This document shows positions 1-11,669 of a stretch of DNA of 64,000 nucleotides, one piece after another. Source of the stretch: Oidiodendron maius Zn (lineage: Eukaryota; Ascomycota; Leotiomycetes; Myxotrichaceae). The stretch is from contig KN832885.1 of assembly GCA_000827325.1 (NCBI GenBank), positions 310,001 to 374,000 of the forward strand. The letters run 5' to 3'. Numbering within the stretch: position 1 is the stretch's first letter; each line of letters starts with the position of its first letter. The translations under genes were made by a program, and so were the position numbers. Under the pieces are notes generated by a model. That model had not been told where the DNA came from, ran no database searches, and was given only the letters and a program-made list of their open reading frames with translations.

Positions 1-669
1 GCGTCTCTAGCCTTGCCGCTGCTCAGATATGGGGTGCACCTGGGGGAGGGGGATGGGGCTGGGGACCTGGATGGGCTGGCCCTGACTGCGCCGTAAGATA
101 CTTCTCGTCTATCTCCATGTTACAGTTAATGCTATATATATATTAACCCAACTCTGCAGAGCTCTTGTATCTCTTCTGCTTTCCAACCAGAACCTACGGC
201 CTGGGCCAGCCATTGCGCAACTGGCTCAGCACTCTCAAGCTGCGTGAACGCAGCTTGCCCTTCTTCTGTCGCCACTGCATCAATCTGGTCTTTCCAGTCT
301 TCTGTCTGCTCGTCCTGGTCTTCGGCTTGCACATCAAGTGCCTGCTCGGATTGGCCTGCTGGCTGGGGAGGATGGGGCGGCCCAGGTTCGTGGGGCGCTT
401 GGGGGACGCCAAATGGCAATGGGTGGTACACGGTGACTGCTACAGAGACTGGTCTGTCTACACGAACGGTAGTAGTTACTACAACTGTGTCTGGGACAGT
501 GCTTGAGACAGCGACTATTACACAAACTGCTACTTTAGTCGCCGCTGGTGCTGCTGTTACCAACAATGCGCCCGCCACCACCTCTACTGGCGCGGCATGC
601 AGACAGGATATCTCGAATAGCGTCGTGGCGCTTGTAGCTGCTGCCGTGGGAGCTATGGCTGTTGCATAG
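1..669 (+). CDS. CFEM-like cysteine-rich, GPI-anchored cell-surface protein (3' part)
   Basis: The gene enters from the left edge, so its start and signal peptide lie outside. Exon <1-92 joins exon 160-669 across a 67-nt intron (donor GTAAGA, acceptor CTGCAG), phase 0. The junction reads GPDCA|SSCISSAF, followed by a run of cysteines (HC, SSC, NAAC, SSVC) spaced as in CFEM domains, the eight-cysteine fungal surface modules linked to haem uptake and host interaction. After it comes a Trp/Gly-rich stretch (WGGWGGPGSWG), then a Thr/Val-rich segment (VVVTTTVSGT) typical of O-glycosylated stalks. The C-terminus ends in a hydrophobic tail (VVALVAAAVGAMAVA) that looks like a GPI-attachment signal. 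Exact cysteine pairing with the CFEM pattern was judged by eye. A generic Cys-rich wall protein is the alternative. Confidence 0.7.
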
Positions 670-1539
670 GCATTATGAATATATTGATCGATATCAATTA
701 TATTTATCACTGGACAGGAAAAGACATCTTACGAGTGGAATGGCGTTTGCGGCTTGAGTAAAGATTTGGGTATATGGACTATAAGATATGACGCACCTCC
801 TGAAAACATGGGATCGTTCACAATACTTCCCTCTACGATTATTAGTCAATCAAACTCTATGCGTTGGTTTTGAACAATTTCATTGATAGCCTTCGGCAAA
901 GGTTGCCTAGTGATAGCCCCTATTTCCTCTCGCTTCCGGTAGGAGGTTGCTCGGGAAGGACGAGCCGTCGGCAAGCTTTCATTCACGAGTTATGTGAGAA
1001 AATGTAGTGTAGTAATAAAGTAACCCCAAGGCGAATTATTTGGCATAGTTTCATGACCAGTATCTATTTCGAGTGGAATTTTGTATACGTATATATTTAT
1101 TTAACGGCGTAATCCTTATTTACCTGGAGATACTTCTGGCAATATCCTTAAATCAAAGTAGAGCTCCTACACTGTAAATTATTCCTGCTTCTTATCTGGT
1201 ATTAGCAGGCATAAACCATGTCTATAAATCTTAACGTTACAGTGACTCTCGAGCGCTCCTTTCCATACCTGGTAATAATCGCTTACTGCAGAAATGGGGG
1301 GATACCTGAAAAGGTGGGGTGGGAACAATCCAATTACAAGTACTTTGTTTGTTTACATATTCAGGTTCAGGAGCCTCTTAGCTAAGTCTTCCTACAATAA
1401 GAGCCATGCTTGATATATGACGCCCTTGGCCTTAAAAATCGCGAAGTGGCTCATTGGAGGACTGTTCTGAATGAATGGACTGGATTTCAATTCGCTTGTC
1501 ATTTAACGATACTCTGCAGAGACACACCTAGGATTGACG
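670..1539. other. Intergenic, promoter side of the GH92 gene
   Basis: There are 870 bp between the CFEM-like gene and the GH92 gene. It is AT-rich, with TA-rich runs near 1085-1100. I see no coding exon, RNA gene or repeat that I can support. Confidence 0.5.
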
Positions 1540-4369
1540 ATGTCAATGTGCACAGTGTGGCTGCTATGCTTTGCAAGGCTTGTGACAGCAACGCCGGATT
1601 TGACGAAATATGTCAATCCATTCATTGGAACTGAGGGCCAAGGTAACCCAGGGACAGCCATTAATGGTGGAAATATTTTCCCAGGAGCGGCCATGCCATT
1701 TGGTGTGGTGAAATTTGGAGTCGATACCACAGCGTTTGACTGGACAAACGTCGATGCGGATGCTGGTTATACTCCAGATGGTTATGGTATTATCTTGACC
1801 AGTCATCCTCATTACTAAGAGTAAAGGTTAATATAGTTTAGTCACTGGACTCAGTATGCTGCATGAGAGTGGCACCGGCGTAAGTCTCCCAAATTCAACG
1901 TAGAGCGACGCTGAAATTGCTAGGGAGCACCAACTTATGGATTTGTGCATCAAATGCCACTCTCCACTATTGAAGGGGTTAATGTATTGGACAATTTTAC
2001 GTACATGCAAGAACGCACGTCTTTGGATGTTGCAAACGTTGGGTATTATAGGACCGAATTGGCAAACGGAATAATAGCTGAGCTCTCAGCCACTGACCAC
2101 GCAGGAATTGTTCAATACAGCTACCCCAAAAATGCAGAGAGATATATTCTTGTTGATGTATCTCACATGCTACCATCCTCTGGAGAGGCACAGCACTCTC
2201 AATTTTACAGCAATGGTTTCTTGGCTCGAAGTCCTGATGGGACGAAGTATCAGGGATATGGTGTATACCGTGGTGGATTCAGCAGCAGTAGGTGATCGGT
2301 ATATTCAATTTATGAACCACATTGACACTTACTATATAGGGCCTGATGGGCGTGTGTACTTCTGCGCTGAGTTTGATAACACACCAGATCAAGTACAGCT
2401 CTTTTCAGGGCAATACACGGATCCATATTGGCCGAACAGTACCGAGTTCCATCCACCTGTATTTACTAAAGCAGAATCTATCATTGGTAACCAACAGCCC
2501 CAATATGGCTTTGCGAAGAGAATCGGGGCATTGTTCACATTTCCATCAAGTGTGTCCACACTGAAGTCTCGAATTGGGGTCTCTTTCATATCGTCCGATA
2601 ATGCATGCCAGCATATCGAGCAGGAATTGCCAACATGGGATCTCCAACCCGTTATTGCTGCAGCAAAAGAGCAATGGAATAAAGAGGTTTTGTCAAAAGT
2701 GACTACCACTGACTCGAACAATAATACACTTTTGGAGATGCTCTACTCGTCGTTGTATAAAATGCACCTCATGCCCTCTGATCGAACTGGCGAGAATCCG
2801 AATTGGGAAACAGAAGAACCAACTTACGATGTAAGCATCTGATGAATATTGTTTGGTTTGAAACTAAAATGAAAAGGACTTCTACACGCTCTGGGATACA
2901 TTCCGTTGCTTGAATAGCTACCTCGTTCTCACAGCACCGAAGAGGGCTGCAGGAATTATAAGGTCACTTATAGATATCTGGAGATATGAATTCTTCATGC
3001 CCGATGCACGGTCTGGAAATTATAATGGGAGAGTGTAAATGATCACTATTTCTATTCTCTATATCGGATCTTGCACTAATCTCTGAAACAGCCAGGGAGG
3101 TTCGAATGCCGACAATGTTCTAGCGGACGCATATGTAAAAGGTCTCTCCGCACCAGAATATGGCATAAATTGGACAGAAGGCTATGCTGCGATGAAAACG
3201 AATGCAGAAAAGGTGCCTTATAATACTTTCGATGCCGGGGATCCAACGGGAAGCGTGAAAGAAGGTCGTGGCGCCCTTCCGGACTGGCTAAGCCTGGGGT
3301 ATGTCAGTATGTATGATCCAGTGGAAGGCACTGGATTCGGTAGATGTATATCTAGGACAGTGGAATATGGATTGAATGATTTTGCGTTGAGCCAAGTGGC
3401 AAAGGACATCGCACCGCAAGACTATGTAAAATACTTCAACCGCTCTGCGTAAGTGCGAATCTCTGCCCACAAAGCTTAACTGATCTGGTATTCTAGTGGT
3501 TGGCAACGTATATGGCAGCATGATCTTGTCAGCTTGAACTTCACCGGATTTCTAGCACCTTTATACGCGAACGGGACGCGTGATCCCACATACAGTCCCT
3601 TGAACTGCGGTGTGTGGTGCTCCTGGTCTGATGTAACTTACGAGGGATTACCCTGGGAATATTCCTGGACGGTGCCATATGATATGGAGACATTAATAAC
3701 ATTCATGGGAGGACCGTCCACTGCCGAGACGCGCCTCGATGCTATGTTCATCCCAGGTATTCAATCAGGAGGCGTTGGAGCCGGAAATGGAGCTGGCACA
3801 ACAATATTCAATCCGGGTAACGAGCCTAGCTTTGGTACACCGTTCCTCTACAACTATTTGGGGAAGAAGCAGTGGAAGAGTGTAATGAGGAGTCGGGAGG
3901 TTGTGAATCAATATTACTCGAATGGTCGAGACGGTATTCCCGGGAATAGTGATGCGGGGGCGTTAGAGAGCTGGATGGTGTGGAATTTGGTTGGTGAGTC
4001 TTATAGTGCCATTTTAATTATCTCATTAAAGATATTTGAGAACGAAAGCTAATAGCATGACAAGGCCTGTATCCCGTTGTTACACAGCCAGTTTATTTAC
4101 TCCTTTCACCTTGGTTCAGCGACCTCTCCATATCTGTGGACGGTAACAAGACACTTCAGATTACCACCTCTGGACTTAAGGACGGTCCGTACGTGCAAAA
4201 TGTGACAGTGAATGGCAAACCGTGGAACAAGAGCTGGGTAACTCATGAAGACCTCATTTCGGGAAACGGTGGCCGGATTCATTTCGTGCTCGGCAGCAGT
4301 CAGATGGAATGGGATGTAGGTGATTTGCCTCCCAGCCCAGGACATTTGGATCTGGCTATTAGAAATTGA
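1540..4369 (+). CDS. Glycoside hydrolase family 92 alpha-mannosidase, secreted
   Basis: Eight exons join in frame: 1540-1786, 1842-1879, 1924-2287, 2340-2830, 2877-3034, 3092-3448, 3497-3993 and 4065-4369, giving 818 aa. GH92 enzymes are calcium-dependent exo-alpha-mannosidases that trim mannose from N-glycans and mannoproteins. Family landmarks appear in order: YVNPFIGTEGQGN near the N-terminus, GGNIFPGAAMPFG, LSMLHESGTGG across introns 1 and 2, GGSNADNVLADAY, and near the C-terminus GNSDAGALESW followed by GLYPV. A short hydrophobic N-terminus (MSMCTVWLLCFARLV) fits a modest signal peptide. All introns are 44-71 nt. The first donor (GTATTA) is weak, but its use rebuilds the conserved TGLSMLHESGTG motif. 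Length is normal for the family and no break is seen. Confidence 0.93.
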
Positions 4370-4652
4370 GGTGCAGTATTGGATTTTAGACCTATTGTCA
4401 TTGTTCTATATATAAATATACCAAACGATATACTGGCCACGAGGCATATAGTCAAGGAGTGGGGCGAAGCAAGGAGAACCTCTATGACACTGATCAACAG
4501 TTCTAAGACTCAATGCTACTATTGATATTATTATATACCTTATCTCGGCATTTAAAGCACACAGCCCAGGCCCATACTTGCTCCAAAACACCATGCGATG
4601 CCAGATATCACCTTATATTCCATAATCACGCTTTAAAGACGCCAATCAACAA

Positions 4653-5576
4653 CTACCGACGCCGCTGCCCATTCGACATTCCAGCCCCTCTCCTATTTGC
4701 AGCAGGATCACTCGGCAGCCCTGGTCTTGAAGTCGTAGTGGCGCTCTGGCTTCCCGAGTTGTATCCATACCCACCCCCACCAAACTCACTCTCCGTCGTC
4801 GCCCACGGACTCGTAGCAGCAACAAACGGCTTATCAGAAACTCTAGTCCTCACACCAGCATACCCGCCTTCGGGAGGAGCAAACCGATCCTCATAGTTGG
4901 TGGTTGACGGTCCGGCAGAAAAGTAACCGTTGTTTCTCCCTGACTGCTGAGACGAATCCGATCCCCGTGGCGTTTCCACCTTCGGCCTCGCCAACTTTCG
5001 CAATCTATCTTTCGCGCTCGTGTACTGTTCATTGCCTAGGCTTCTAGGAGGTTGGTCTCCGGCCCTATTTATGCTCTGATAACTGCCCTCGCGCTGACTA
5101 GGAAGAGGTCGCGCGAGTCCTTGTGATTGAGGACTATTCGAGCGCTGCTGCTGCTGCTGCTGCCGTGTGAATGGATTTGGTCGCGCGGCAGGAGAAGGTC
5201 GTGGGCCTGGACTCGGCCCTCTGCTAGACTGAACCTGAGATGCCGAGGATATGGACGCAGAGGCGGACTGTGGTTGACTGTCCCAGAGAGAACTCAGCGC
5301 AGTACCCCCGGGAGTTTGGTTTAAGTTGCCATAGCTGGAGCCTACTCCGGGAGTGTAGAGGACTGGCTGAACTGCGACAGGTGGAGGGAGTTTAGGGTCG
5401 GGAGGGAGCCAGGCGGGGAATTGGCGCCCCTTCTCTGTGTAGTATGCTCGTAGTACACGACAGAGGTGGGTATCATCTTGCGTGTCGCCATCATTCTCGT
5501 TCGTTAGAAGGTTTGCGCGCAGAGTAGCAACGCGGGAGGTCGTTGTAGTCAGGAGGTCGGAGAAGTAGGAGGGCAT
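4653..5576 (-). CDS. MSO1: Mso1-like Sec1-binding exocytosis protein
   Basis: A single exon encodes 307 aa. Mso1 binds the SM protein Sec1 and helps SNARE-driven fusion of secretory vesicles at the plasma membrane. The conserved Sec1-binding segment lies in roughly residues 15-62, ending in VLRAYYTEKGRQFPAWLPPDP, the diagnostic part. The remaining about 240 residues are low-complexity, rich in Ser, Pro, Gln and Gly, with a polyglutamine run near residue 140 encoded by CTG-type repeats at about 5143-5160. That disordered tail is usual in filamentous fungi. It converges with the GH92 gene and lies head-to-tail with MAK16. Regulation is not visible. Confidence 0.85.
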   Translation of the reverse strand: MPSYFSDLLTTTTSRVATLRANLLTNENDGDTQDDTHLCRVLRAYYTEKGRQFPAWLPPDPKLPPPVAVQPVLYTPGVGSSYGNLNQTPGGTALSSLWDSQPQSASASISSASQVQSSRGPSPGPRPSPAARPNPFTRQQQQQQRSNSPQSQGLARPLPSQREGSYQSINRAGDQPPRSLGNEQYTSAKDRLRKLARPKVETPRGSDSSQQSGRNNGYFSAGPSTTNYEDRFAPPEGGYAGVRTRVSDKPFVAATSPWATTESEFGGGGYGYNSGSQSATTTSRPGLPSDPAANRRGAGMSNGQRRR

Positions 5577-6022
5577 CGTGGTAGCGGGGAGGGGGAGCGG
5601 TGAAGGTAGGAGGAGGCTCCTCGCCGCAGGATCGATGTGCTCTGTGAAATGTTCTCTACTGTATGAGAATCGGTCGCGTGGACCAGTATATTGCGTTGAG
5701 GCAATTGAAATGTGTCTCCGTCGATGTTTGGTGGCGAAGTAGTGAGATCTGCGTGAGAATCATGTGTCTGATGATTACCAGCGGCTCAAGTCTCAAAATC
5801 GCTTCACAATCTGCCGCCAAGCGCCCTGACCGCCTGTGTCTGTAAGGTATGTCCCGTACAAATGGAACTTGGTAAAAAATGTATATACCTTTATTTAAAA
5901 TTCATTTGTGTATCTTCATGTACTCTCAATTGAAATAGCATATGATTTGATTCCGATTTAAGTCTCAAAAGTAATATGCATGTGGCTTTAGAATCATTCT
6001 ATAATCCCACAGGATGAATGCA
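5577..6022. other. Intergenic between MSO1 start and MAK16 end
   Basis: There are 446 bp holding the MSO1 promoter and the MAK16 3' region. A short AT-rich tract lies at about 5875-5905. No further gene is supported. Confidence 0.5.
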
Positions 6023-7029
6023 TCAAGCCAGCTGCCGAGGAGCCTCCTCAATTTCCTCTTCGTATTCAACTTCCATCCTCGGGTGCTTTGGCTTGGGCTT
6101 CTTTGATACCGGTGCCTTCTTCCTCTTTGCGCCTGGGGTATCTTTAGCCTCTTCCTCGCTGCTCTCGCTCTCGCTATCCTCTTCGTCTTCATCCCCGGTG
6201 GCCTCCTCTTCGCTCCCTAGCCAATCTTCGATATCCTGCAAATCTTCCTCATCCTCGCCTAGATCACTCACGTATTCCACCTCGCCAACGCCTTCTTCAT
6301 CTTCGTATTCTTCCTCATTCTCCAGCTCGTCCTCTTCAATCCCCTCATCCAAATCCTCATCTCTCCTTCCTTCACCTCCTCTCTCCAACCCCCTGAGCAC
6401 CTTCTTCCAGATCTGCTCACTAACATTCAGCGGTTGATCACCATACGCTCCACTCCTCAACCTTTCGATAAGTTCTCTTTCAATAGCTCTCTCCACTTTC
6501 GCAGCAGCTTCTGCTTTCCTTTCTCGCGTCTCCTCTCTCCTTCTAACCTTCGGTGCCAATCTAGGAACAACTCTCTCGCCTAACCTCTCATCCTCCGCCG
6601 CCAGTCTCCTCATGCGTATACCAACTTGCGTTAATCGCGTTAATCTCTGTTTGCACTTATGAATGAGAAATTTTGGCCAGTATATGAGCTTCTCGTCGAC
6701 TTGCTCCAGCGCCTTAGCATAATTTTGAGAGAGCTTGACTCGTTCCCATAGCTTCGACGGCATGTGCGCTCGCTCGATCGTTTTCATGTAGAGGTATAGG
6801 GTGCCGGATCCAGGGTGCGCACGAATGGTGGCGTACCGACTGTTGGCCAAGGGGCAAGATTGGCGATTGCAGAGCCCGGTGACGTTGTATTCATTGCGGC
6901 AGAAAGTTTTATCCTTAGTCGTCCTGTACCTATTAGCGTTGAAGGTTCACTTGAAAAAGAACCGTACTTAAGTTTGAAAGAGCAGAATTGCTGGTTTATG
7001 ACCTGCCAGACAATTTCATCTGAGGACAT
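6023..7029 (-). CDS. MAK16: Mak16, 60S ribosome biogenesis factor
   Basis: Two exons on the minus strand, 7029-6968 and 6923-6023, encode 320 aa. Mak16 is a nucleolar protein required for 60S subunit assembly. The N-terminus [19 protein letters not shown] is nearly invariant in the family. Splicing the 44-nt intron at the GGTACAG acceptor gives [17 protein letters not shown], then [18 protein letters not shown]; these cysteines form the metal-binding N-terminal module. An AAG acceptor nearer the exon breaks the frame and was discarded. [16 protein letters not shown] and [17 protein letters not shown] follow. The C-terminal third is an acidic Glu/Asp tail (about residues 190-290) with a basic end, typical of nucleolar factors. 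It shares a 462-bp divergent promoter with the snRNP gene. Confidence 0.95.
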
Positions 7030-7180
7030 GGTGGATGATGCACTGGATTGCGTGACACCTGAGAGAATCTAGGAGATACTTTCAAACGTTGTGTTGTGCT
7101 GGACATTTGCCGTTGGCAGAAAATTGAGGTGAACATTTTGAACTTTTCTTACGGCAGAATATCTGCGGTGAGAGGATCTG

Positions 7181-7188
7181 CACGTGAC
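7181..7188 (+). promoter_or_regulatory. CACGTGAC E-box, Cbf1-type site
   Basis: CACGTGAC lies 152 bp upstream of the MAK16 start. CACGTGAY is the classic core bound by Cbf1-type bHLH factors in ascomycetes. Its function here is inferred from position only. Confidence 0.45.
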
Positions 7189-7377
7189 CCCCAATTTGAA
7201 GAGCCAGTCTATGTACAGCGGCAAGTCGCCAGATTGTTCAACTGATTAAAAACTTGTAGAGAAGAAGATAAATATTATGTGCTTAGTCTCTTGTAATTCA
7301 ATATAGCTGAGGATTTCTAATATCTATGATCAAGGATCTTTTTTGCCCCGATACCACAGTATTTCCTGAGATTTGCG

Positions 7378-7385
7378 CACGTGAT
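7378..7385 (+). promoter_or_regulatory. CACGTGAT E-box, Cbf1-type site
   Basis: CACGTGAT lies 107 bp upstream of the tri-snRNP 27K start. It is the second such site in the same divergent promoter. Confidence 0.45.
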
Positions 7386-7491
7386 GTTGGAGGTTACCTA
7401 AACACATTTTATTGTGGTAGCCTCGCCCAAAGCTTTACCCAAAGCATTGCCTACACTGTATTCCAATACATCTTCCTTCTGTAACTTAAAG

Positions 7492-8406
7492 ATGACTGAA
7501 CCACCCCAAAAACGGCGCCGCCCAGATAGCAGGCAAATGTGGGATGCATCCGATCGGCACGCTCCTCTACCCTCTCGTGAGCATAACGAGCCTCCATCTC
7601 GAGACCGCGCCCAACGCGACGATAGGGACAGGGGCCGCGACCGAAGGCGGTATCGAAGTCGATCGCCTCGGGACTCCAAGGGCCGTGGTATTAGAGACGA
7701 TTACAGATATGGGGATAGGGATGAGAGGGGAGGGAGAAATAGTAAAGGCGAACGGAGAGGTAAGCATACTCCTGGCGATGCACTTGCCTTTCGATTAAGA
7801 GAGAAAACTAATTTAGCCATGGGGCTAGATGATGCAGGAAGAGATTCAAGAGACTACCGAGATCGTCCGCGTGAGAGATCTAGGGAAAGAGATAGGAGGC
7901 GGACGCACAGCCGGAGTCCGCGGCGAGAGAAGGATCGGGAGCGTGCTAAGGACGAGGACGACAGAGACCACGATGGGAGAAGAAATAGAGATTCTGAGAA
8001 GGGGAAGCAGAAGGATTTGAATTCAGACCGACCCGAATACCTATCGAGTAGATCCGCAACCCCTCCAGTCAGCTTCAAGGTTGGCGGGACGCCACAACCT
8101 CTCGAATATGAGAAGATGGACATTGATGGCACGACTGCAAAGTCGAAGAGCAAGAGTGGAGGAAAAGGGAGCAAAAAAAACAAACCCGAGGAAGAATCCT
8201 TAGAAGATAATGACATAGTTGTCGAAGACGATGGTATGGCAGCCATGCAAGCTATGATGGGATTTGGAGGATTTGGAACCACGCAGCAGAAGAAAGTTGC
8301 TGGGAATGATGTCTATGCGGTTCGCAAAGAGAAGAAGACACAGTATAGGCAGTACATGAATAGGGTCGGAGGATTCAATCGTCCACTCAGTCCTGGCCGA
8401 GACTGA
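7492..8406 (+). CDS. U4/U6.U5 tri-snRNP 27-kDa protein (SNRNP27 family)
   Basis: A single exon of 304 aa starts at the ATG giving MTEPPQKRRR; no in-frame ATG lies further upstream. The N-terminal two thirds are dominated by Arg-Asp, Arg-Ser and Arg-Glu dipeptides, the RS-like region common in splicing factors. The diagnostic part is the C-terminal about 60 residues: MAAMQAMMGFGGFGTT, then KKVAGNDVYAVRKEKK and QYRQYMNRVGGFNRPLSP, matching the conserved SNRNP27 domain. In the spliceosome this protein sits in the tri-snRNP and influences 5' splice site choice. It is divergent from MAK16. The start is fairly secure because the upstream codons GTG and TTG are unlikely starts. Confidence 0.9.
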   Translation: MTEPPQKRRRPDSRQMWDASDRHAPLPSREHNEPPSRDRAQRDDRDRGRDRRRYRSRSPRDSKGRGIRDDYRYGDRDERGGRNSKGERRGKHTPGDALAFRLREKTNLAMGLDDAGRDSRDYRDRPRERSRERDRRRTHSRSPRREKDRERAKDEDDRDHDGRRNRDSEKGKQKDLNSDRPEYLSSRSATPPVSFKVGGTPQPLEYEKMDIDGTTAKSKSKSGGKGSKKNKPEEESLEDNDIVVEDDGMAAMQAMMGFGGFGTTQQKKVAGNDVYAVRKEKKTQYRQYMNRVGGFNRPLSPGRD

Positions 8407-8893
8407 TTTTGGTGACGCTTGACCATCTACAAATGATTCTTTAAAGACGCATCTGTCTGATCATGCTGGCTGCGTTACCATACTCCTCAGGCTGTGGATA
8501 TCAGTGTCGATTATGGGTTAAATGCTTTAGGCTTGGAGAAGAACTTTCCGTACGCTAGACTCGTACCACAAAACAGATGTGCTATAATCCCAAGATTATG
8601 AGTCAATTGATTCCATTCAGGCAATTAAGTGAATTGACAAATAAATTATTATATGCCTCAGTGAGCCTCTAAACAGGTACAGATCGCCCAATTTCCGGAA
8701 TTGTGTTTTGGACGTTCCTCAACAGCGCGTAGCCTTCCCTGCAGCCTCACGCTACAGGCTGATTTGCAATGGAATCTACCGCCAAACACGCAAGGTGTTC
8801 ATAAGACCCCCCTCCATTGCGCACCAACTTCTTAAAAAAGACAGCTCTTAACGACGCAGATTCTGCTGCAATTCTCAAGCCGATGTCCTCAGC
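8407..8893. other. Intergenic between the snRNP gene and CWH41
   Basis: There are 487 bp carrying the 3' end of one gene and the promoter of the next, both on the plus strand. I see no extra exon or repeat. Confidence 0.5.
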
Positions 8894-11516
8894 ATGAAGA
8901 TCTGGGATTTTTTCCAGCCCATTGTGGGCGGTGCTGTGCTCTTCGCGGCCGGAGCCATTGCGGACGACACCTCTGTTCTTTATAATGAGGTTGCAAGGAG
9001 CGCAAACCAGAGTCTACTATGGGGCCCATACCGGCCAAATCTGTATTTTGGCGTGAGACCACGCTTGCATAAGAGCTTTATGGGTGGGCTGATGTGGGCA
9101 AATGTAGACAAGAGTGAAAATGTGCAGCACAGTATGCCCCTTATCTCCTCTGGGCATGTTTGATGGCATAGGATGAAGCAATTGAAGTGGCCCCTAACAA
9201 CCTATATGCTGATACAGTGAATAGACTTTAGACATACTTGTGAACAAGGAGATGGCATGCGAGGCTATGGCTGGGACGAATATGATGCCAGATTGGGTGG
9301 GGTACAGACAATGTACGACGAGGGCAACGAGATTGATATCAAAACCATGTTTGTGAAGATCCCCGGAGGAAGCCACGGCGGGTCTTGGGCTACACGTGTT
9401 AGAGGAACGGTTCGCAAGGATGGGCCGCCTGATCTGAAGACCACGGTTGTCTTCTACGCCTCTCTCGAAGGACTTGGAAGTCTGGAGGTTGAAAATGCAG
9501 AGGACGGCCCCGGTTTTATTGGGGATGTTACCTTAAAGGGAGAGTCGGAAGGATTGGGCGAGTACAAAGTGGTCATCACGGAGGGCCGAGGATTCCACCC
9601 AAAGAGCAGCCACCCGTCATACGCGGAGAAACCTCTGGATCGTACCTTCGTGCATTCGTCCATCTTACAGCCGGAGCAACTTTGGCAAGCAAAGTCCGTA
9701 CTTTTCAAGGGGCTGAATGAGCAGATTAACGAATATTTGGAGGCATATGGCCAGGAAAACTTACCTCCTCCATGGCAAGCATTTACCATCCCAAATGACC
9801 CGGGGGAGGGTAATCTTCATATGATCCAGAAAGTGTTTGAAGGAAACTTTGAATTCGATATCATCTTTTCTAGTGGATCTGGTAGCAAGGAATACTTCAG
9901 CTCTGATGTTTCGAAGTTCCTCGGAACTTTCCAATCTGAGTACTGGGGCAAGTTCTTACCTGTATTTGCTCCCAAGCCGCCCTTTGAGGTCGAGTCACTG
10001 CAAAGATTTGCCAGTAACATGTTTGCTAATCTGTTTGGCGGGCTGGGATATTTCACTGGCGATGGTGTCGTTGACCGGACATATGCACCCGAATATGACG
10101 AAGAAAATGAGGGCTTCTGGGATGAGGCTGCCGAGGCCAGAGCGAGAAGACTGGAAAGACTGGAAGGGCCATATGAGCTCTTCACTACTGTGCCATCGCG
10201 TCCTTTCTTCCCAAGAGGCTTTCTGTGGGATGAAGGATTCCACCTCATGCCAATCATTGACTGGGATCTAGATCTAGTTCTGGATGTTGTGAAGAGCTGG
10301 TTCAACCTCATGGATGACGATGGATGGATTGGCCGGGAACAGATTCTTGGACCCGAAGCGCGCAGTAAAGTACCTGCTGAGTTCCAGACCCAATATCCTC
10401 ATTATGCAAACCCACCGACTCTCTTCTTCATCCTCGATACGTTCTTGCTAAAACTTGGATTCGCCAATGGTACGGCATCTGCAGAGGCCGAGAGTCTTGG
10501 ATGGGGCCCTCCTTTAGATAAGAAGACATCCGTACATCTGCGCAGCCCCGAACTCTCTGTTCATTATCTCCGAGAGCTTTATCCTAAGCTCAAGAAGCAC
10601 TTCTACTGGTTCCGCAAGACCCAATTTGGAGACCTGAAGTCGTATGATAGGGAGGCATTCAGCAGCAAAGAAGGTTACCGCTGGCGTGGCCGCACACCTA
10701 GGCACATCCTTACATCCGGACTTGATGACTACCCTCGACCTCAACCCCCCCACCCTGGAGAGCTGCATGTCGATCTCATGTCTTGGATGGGAATGATGAC
10801 GAAGACACTCAAGAAGATTGCCACCCTGCTAGAGTACTCTGATGATGTTTCCGAATATCAGACCATCGAAACAGCTATCATACGCAACATTGATGACCTC
10901 CATTGGAGTGAGAAAGAAAAGTGCTATTGTGATGCCACTATCGACGATTACGAAGAGAATGCACTGGTATGCCACAAGGGGTATATTTCTCTTTTTCCGT
11001 TTATGACTGGTTTGATGGAGCCAAAGAGCGACAAATTGGGCCATGTCCTCGATCTTCTTGGCGATGAAGAGGAGCTTTGGAGCGAGTTTGGTATAAGAAG
11101 TCTGAGCAAGAAGGATGAGTTTTACGGGACGGACGAGAACTATTGGAGAGGCCCAATCTGGATGAACATGAATTACCTGGCCCTTGTACAACTATTGGTA
11201 TGAAGCTCATATCATTTCATTTTGCCTGAGGGATCTCTACTAACACATTTTGCAGAGATTTGCGAATACTCCTGGCCCGCATCAAGAAAAGGCCAAAGAT
11301 TTATACAGCCGCCTACGCCTCAATCTTGTGAAGACTGTGTATGACTCATGGGTAGATACCAACTTTGCTTGGGAGCAGTATAACCCAGAAACGGGCAAGG
11401 GACAGAGGACAGCCCACTTCACGGGTTGGACATCCCTTGTCGTCAAAATAATGGGCATGCCAGATTTGAGTGGTGGGAAGTGGAAGGTTGGCGGCGCTGG
11501 GCATGACGAGCTATAA
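8894..11516 (+). CDS. CWH41: Mannosyl-oligosaccharide glucosidase, GH63 (ER glucosidase I)
   Basis: Three exons, 8894-9131, 9225-11197 and 11256-11516, encode 823 aa. Glucosidase I removes the outermost glucose from the Glc3Man9GlcNAc2 glycan just after transfer in the ER. The N-terminus has a hydrophobic segment (IVGGAVLFAAGAI) that fits a signal-anchor. Family landmarks are LLWGPYRPNLYFGVRPR and GGLMW, the exon 1-2 junction HNFRHTCEQGDGMRGYGW, then FFPRGFLWDEGFHL, ELHVDLMSWMGMM and FYGTDENYWRGPIW. The acidic residues within WDEGFH and DLMSW belong to the catalytic (alpha/alpha)6 barrel. The second exon begins at an inner AATAG acceptor; only this one yields HNFRHTCEQ. Length is normal and the frame intact. 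Confidence 0.95.
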
Positions 11517-11669
11517 AATGGGTCACCGGTGCTCTGGAACAATTATTATGTATTCTAGAAGGCAGTCTGCCGAAAATGCTTGTATGATAAGATACCATAT
11601 GCGGCAAGTTCAAATATCACAGAACATATAAAGTTTCCTATATTTCCCCTCAGTTCAAGAATAACATTC

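Larger units (their letters stand above)
7030..7491. promoter_or_regulatory. Divergent promoter of MAK16 and the tri-snRNP 27K gene
   Basis: These 462 bp separate two divergent start codons. Two CACGTGAY sites are present, one near each gene. No coding sequence is supported inside. Confidence 0.6.

Noticed and set aside
132-710. Long minus-strand open frame over the CFEM-like gene
   Set aside because: The plus strand gives a spliced Cys-rich protein with a GPI-type tail. The minus reading is its shadow and has no such structure.
5143-5160. CTG/CAG trinucleotide run
   Set aside because: It encodes a short polyglutamine in the disordered tail of Mso1, which is ordinary in fungi.
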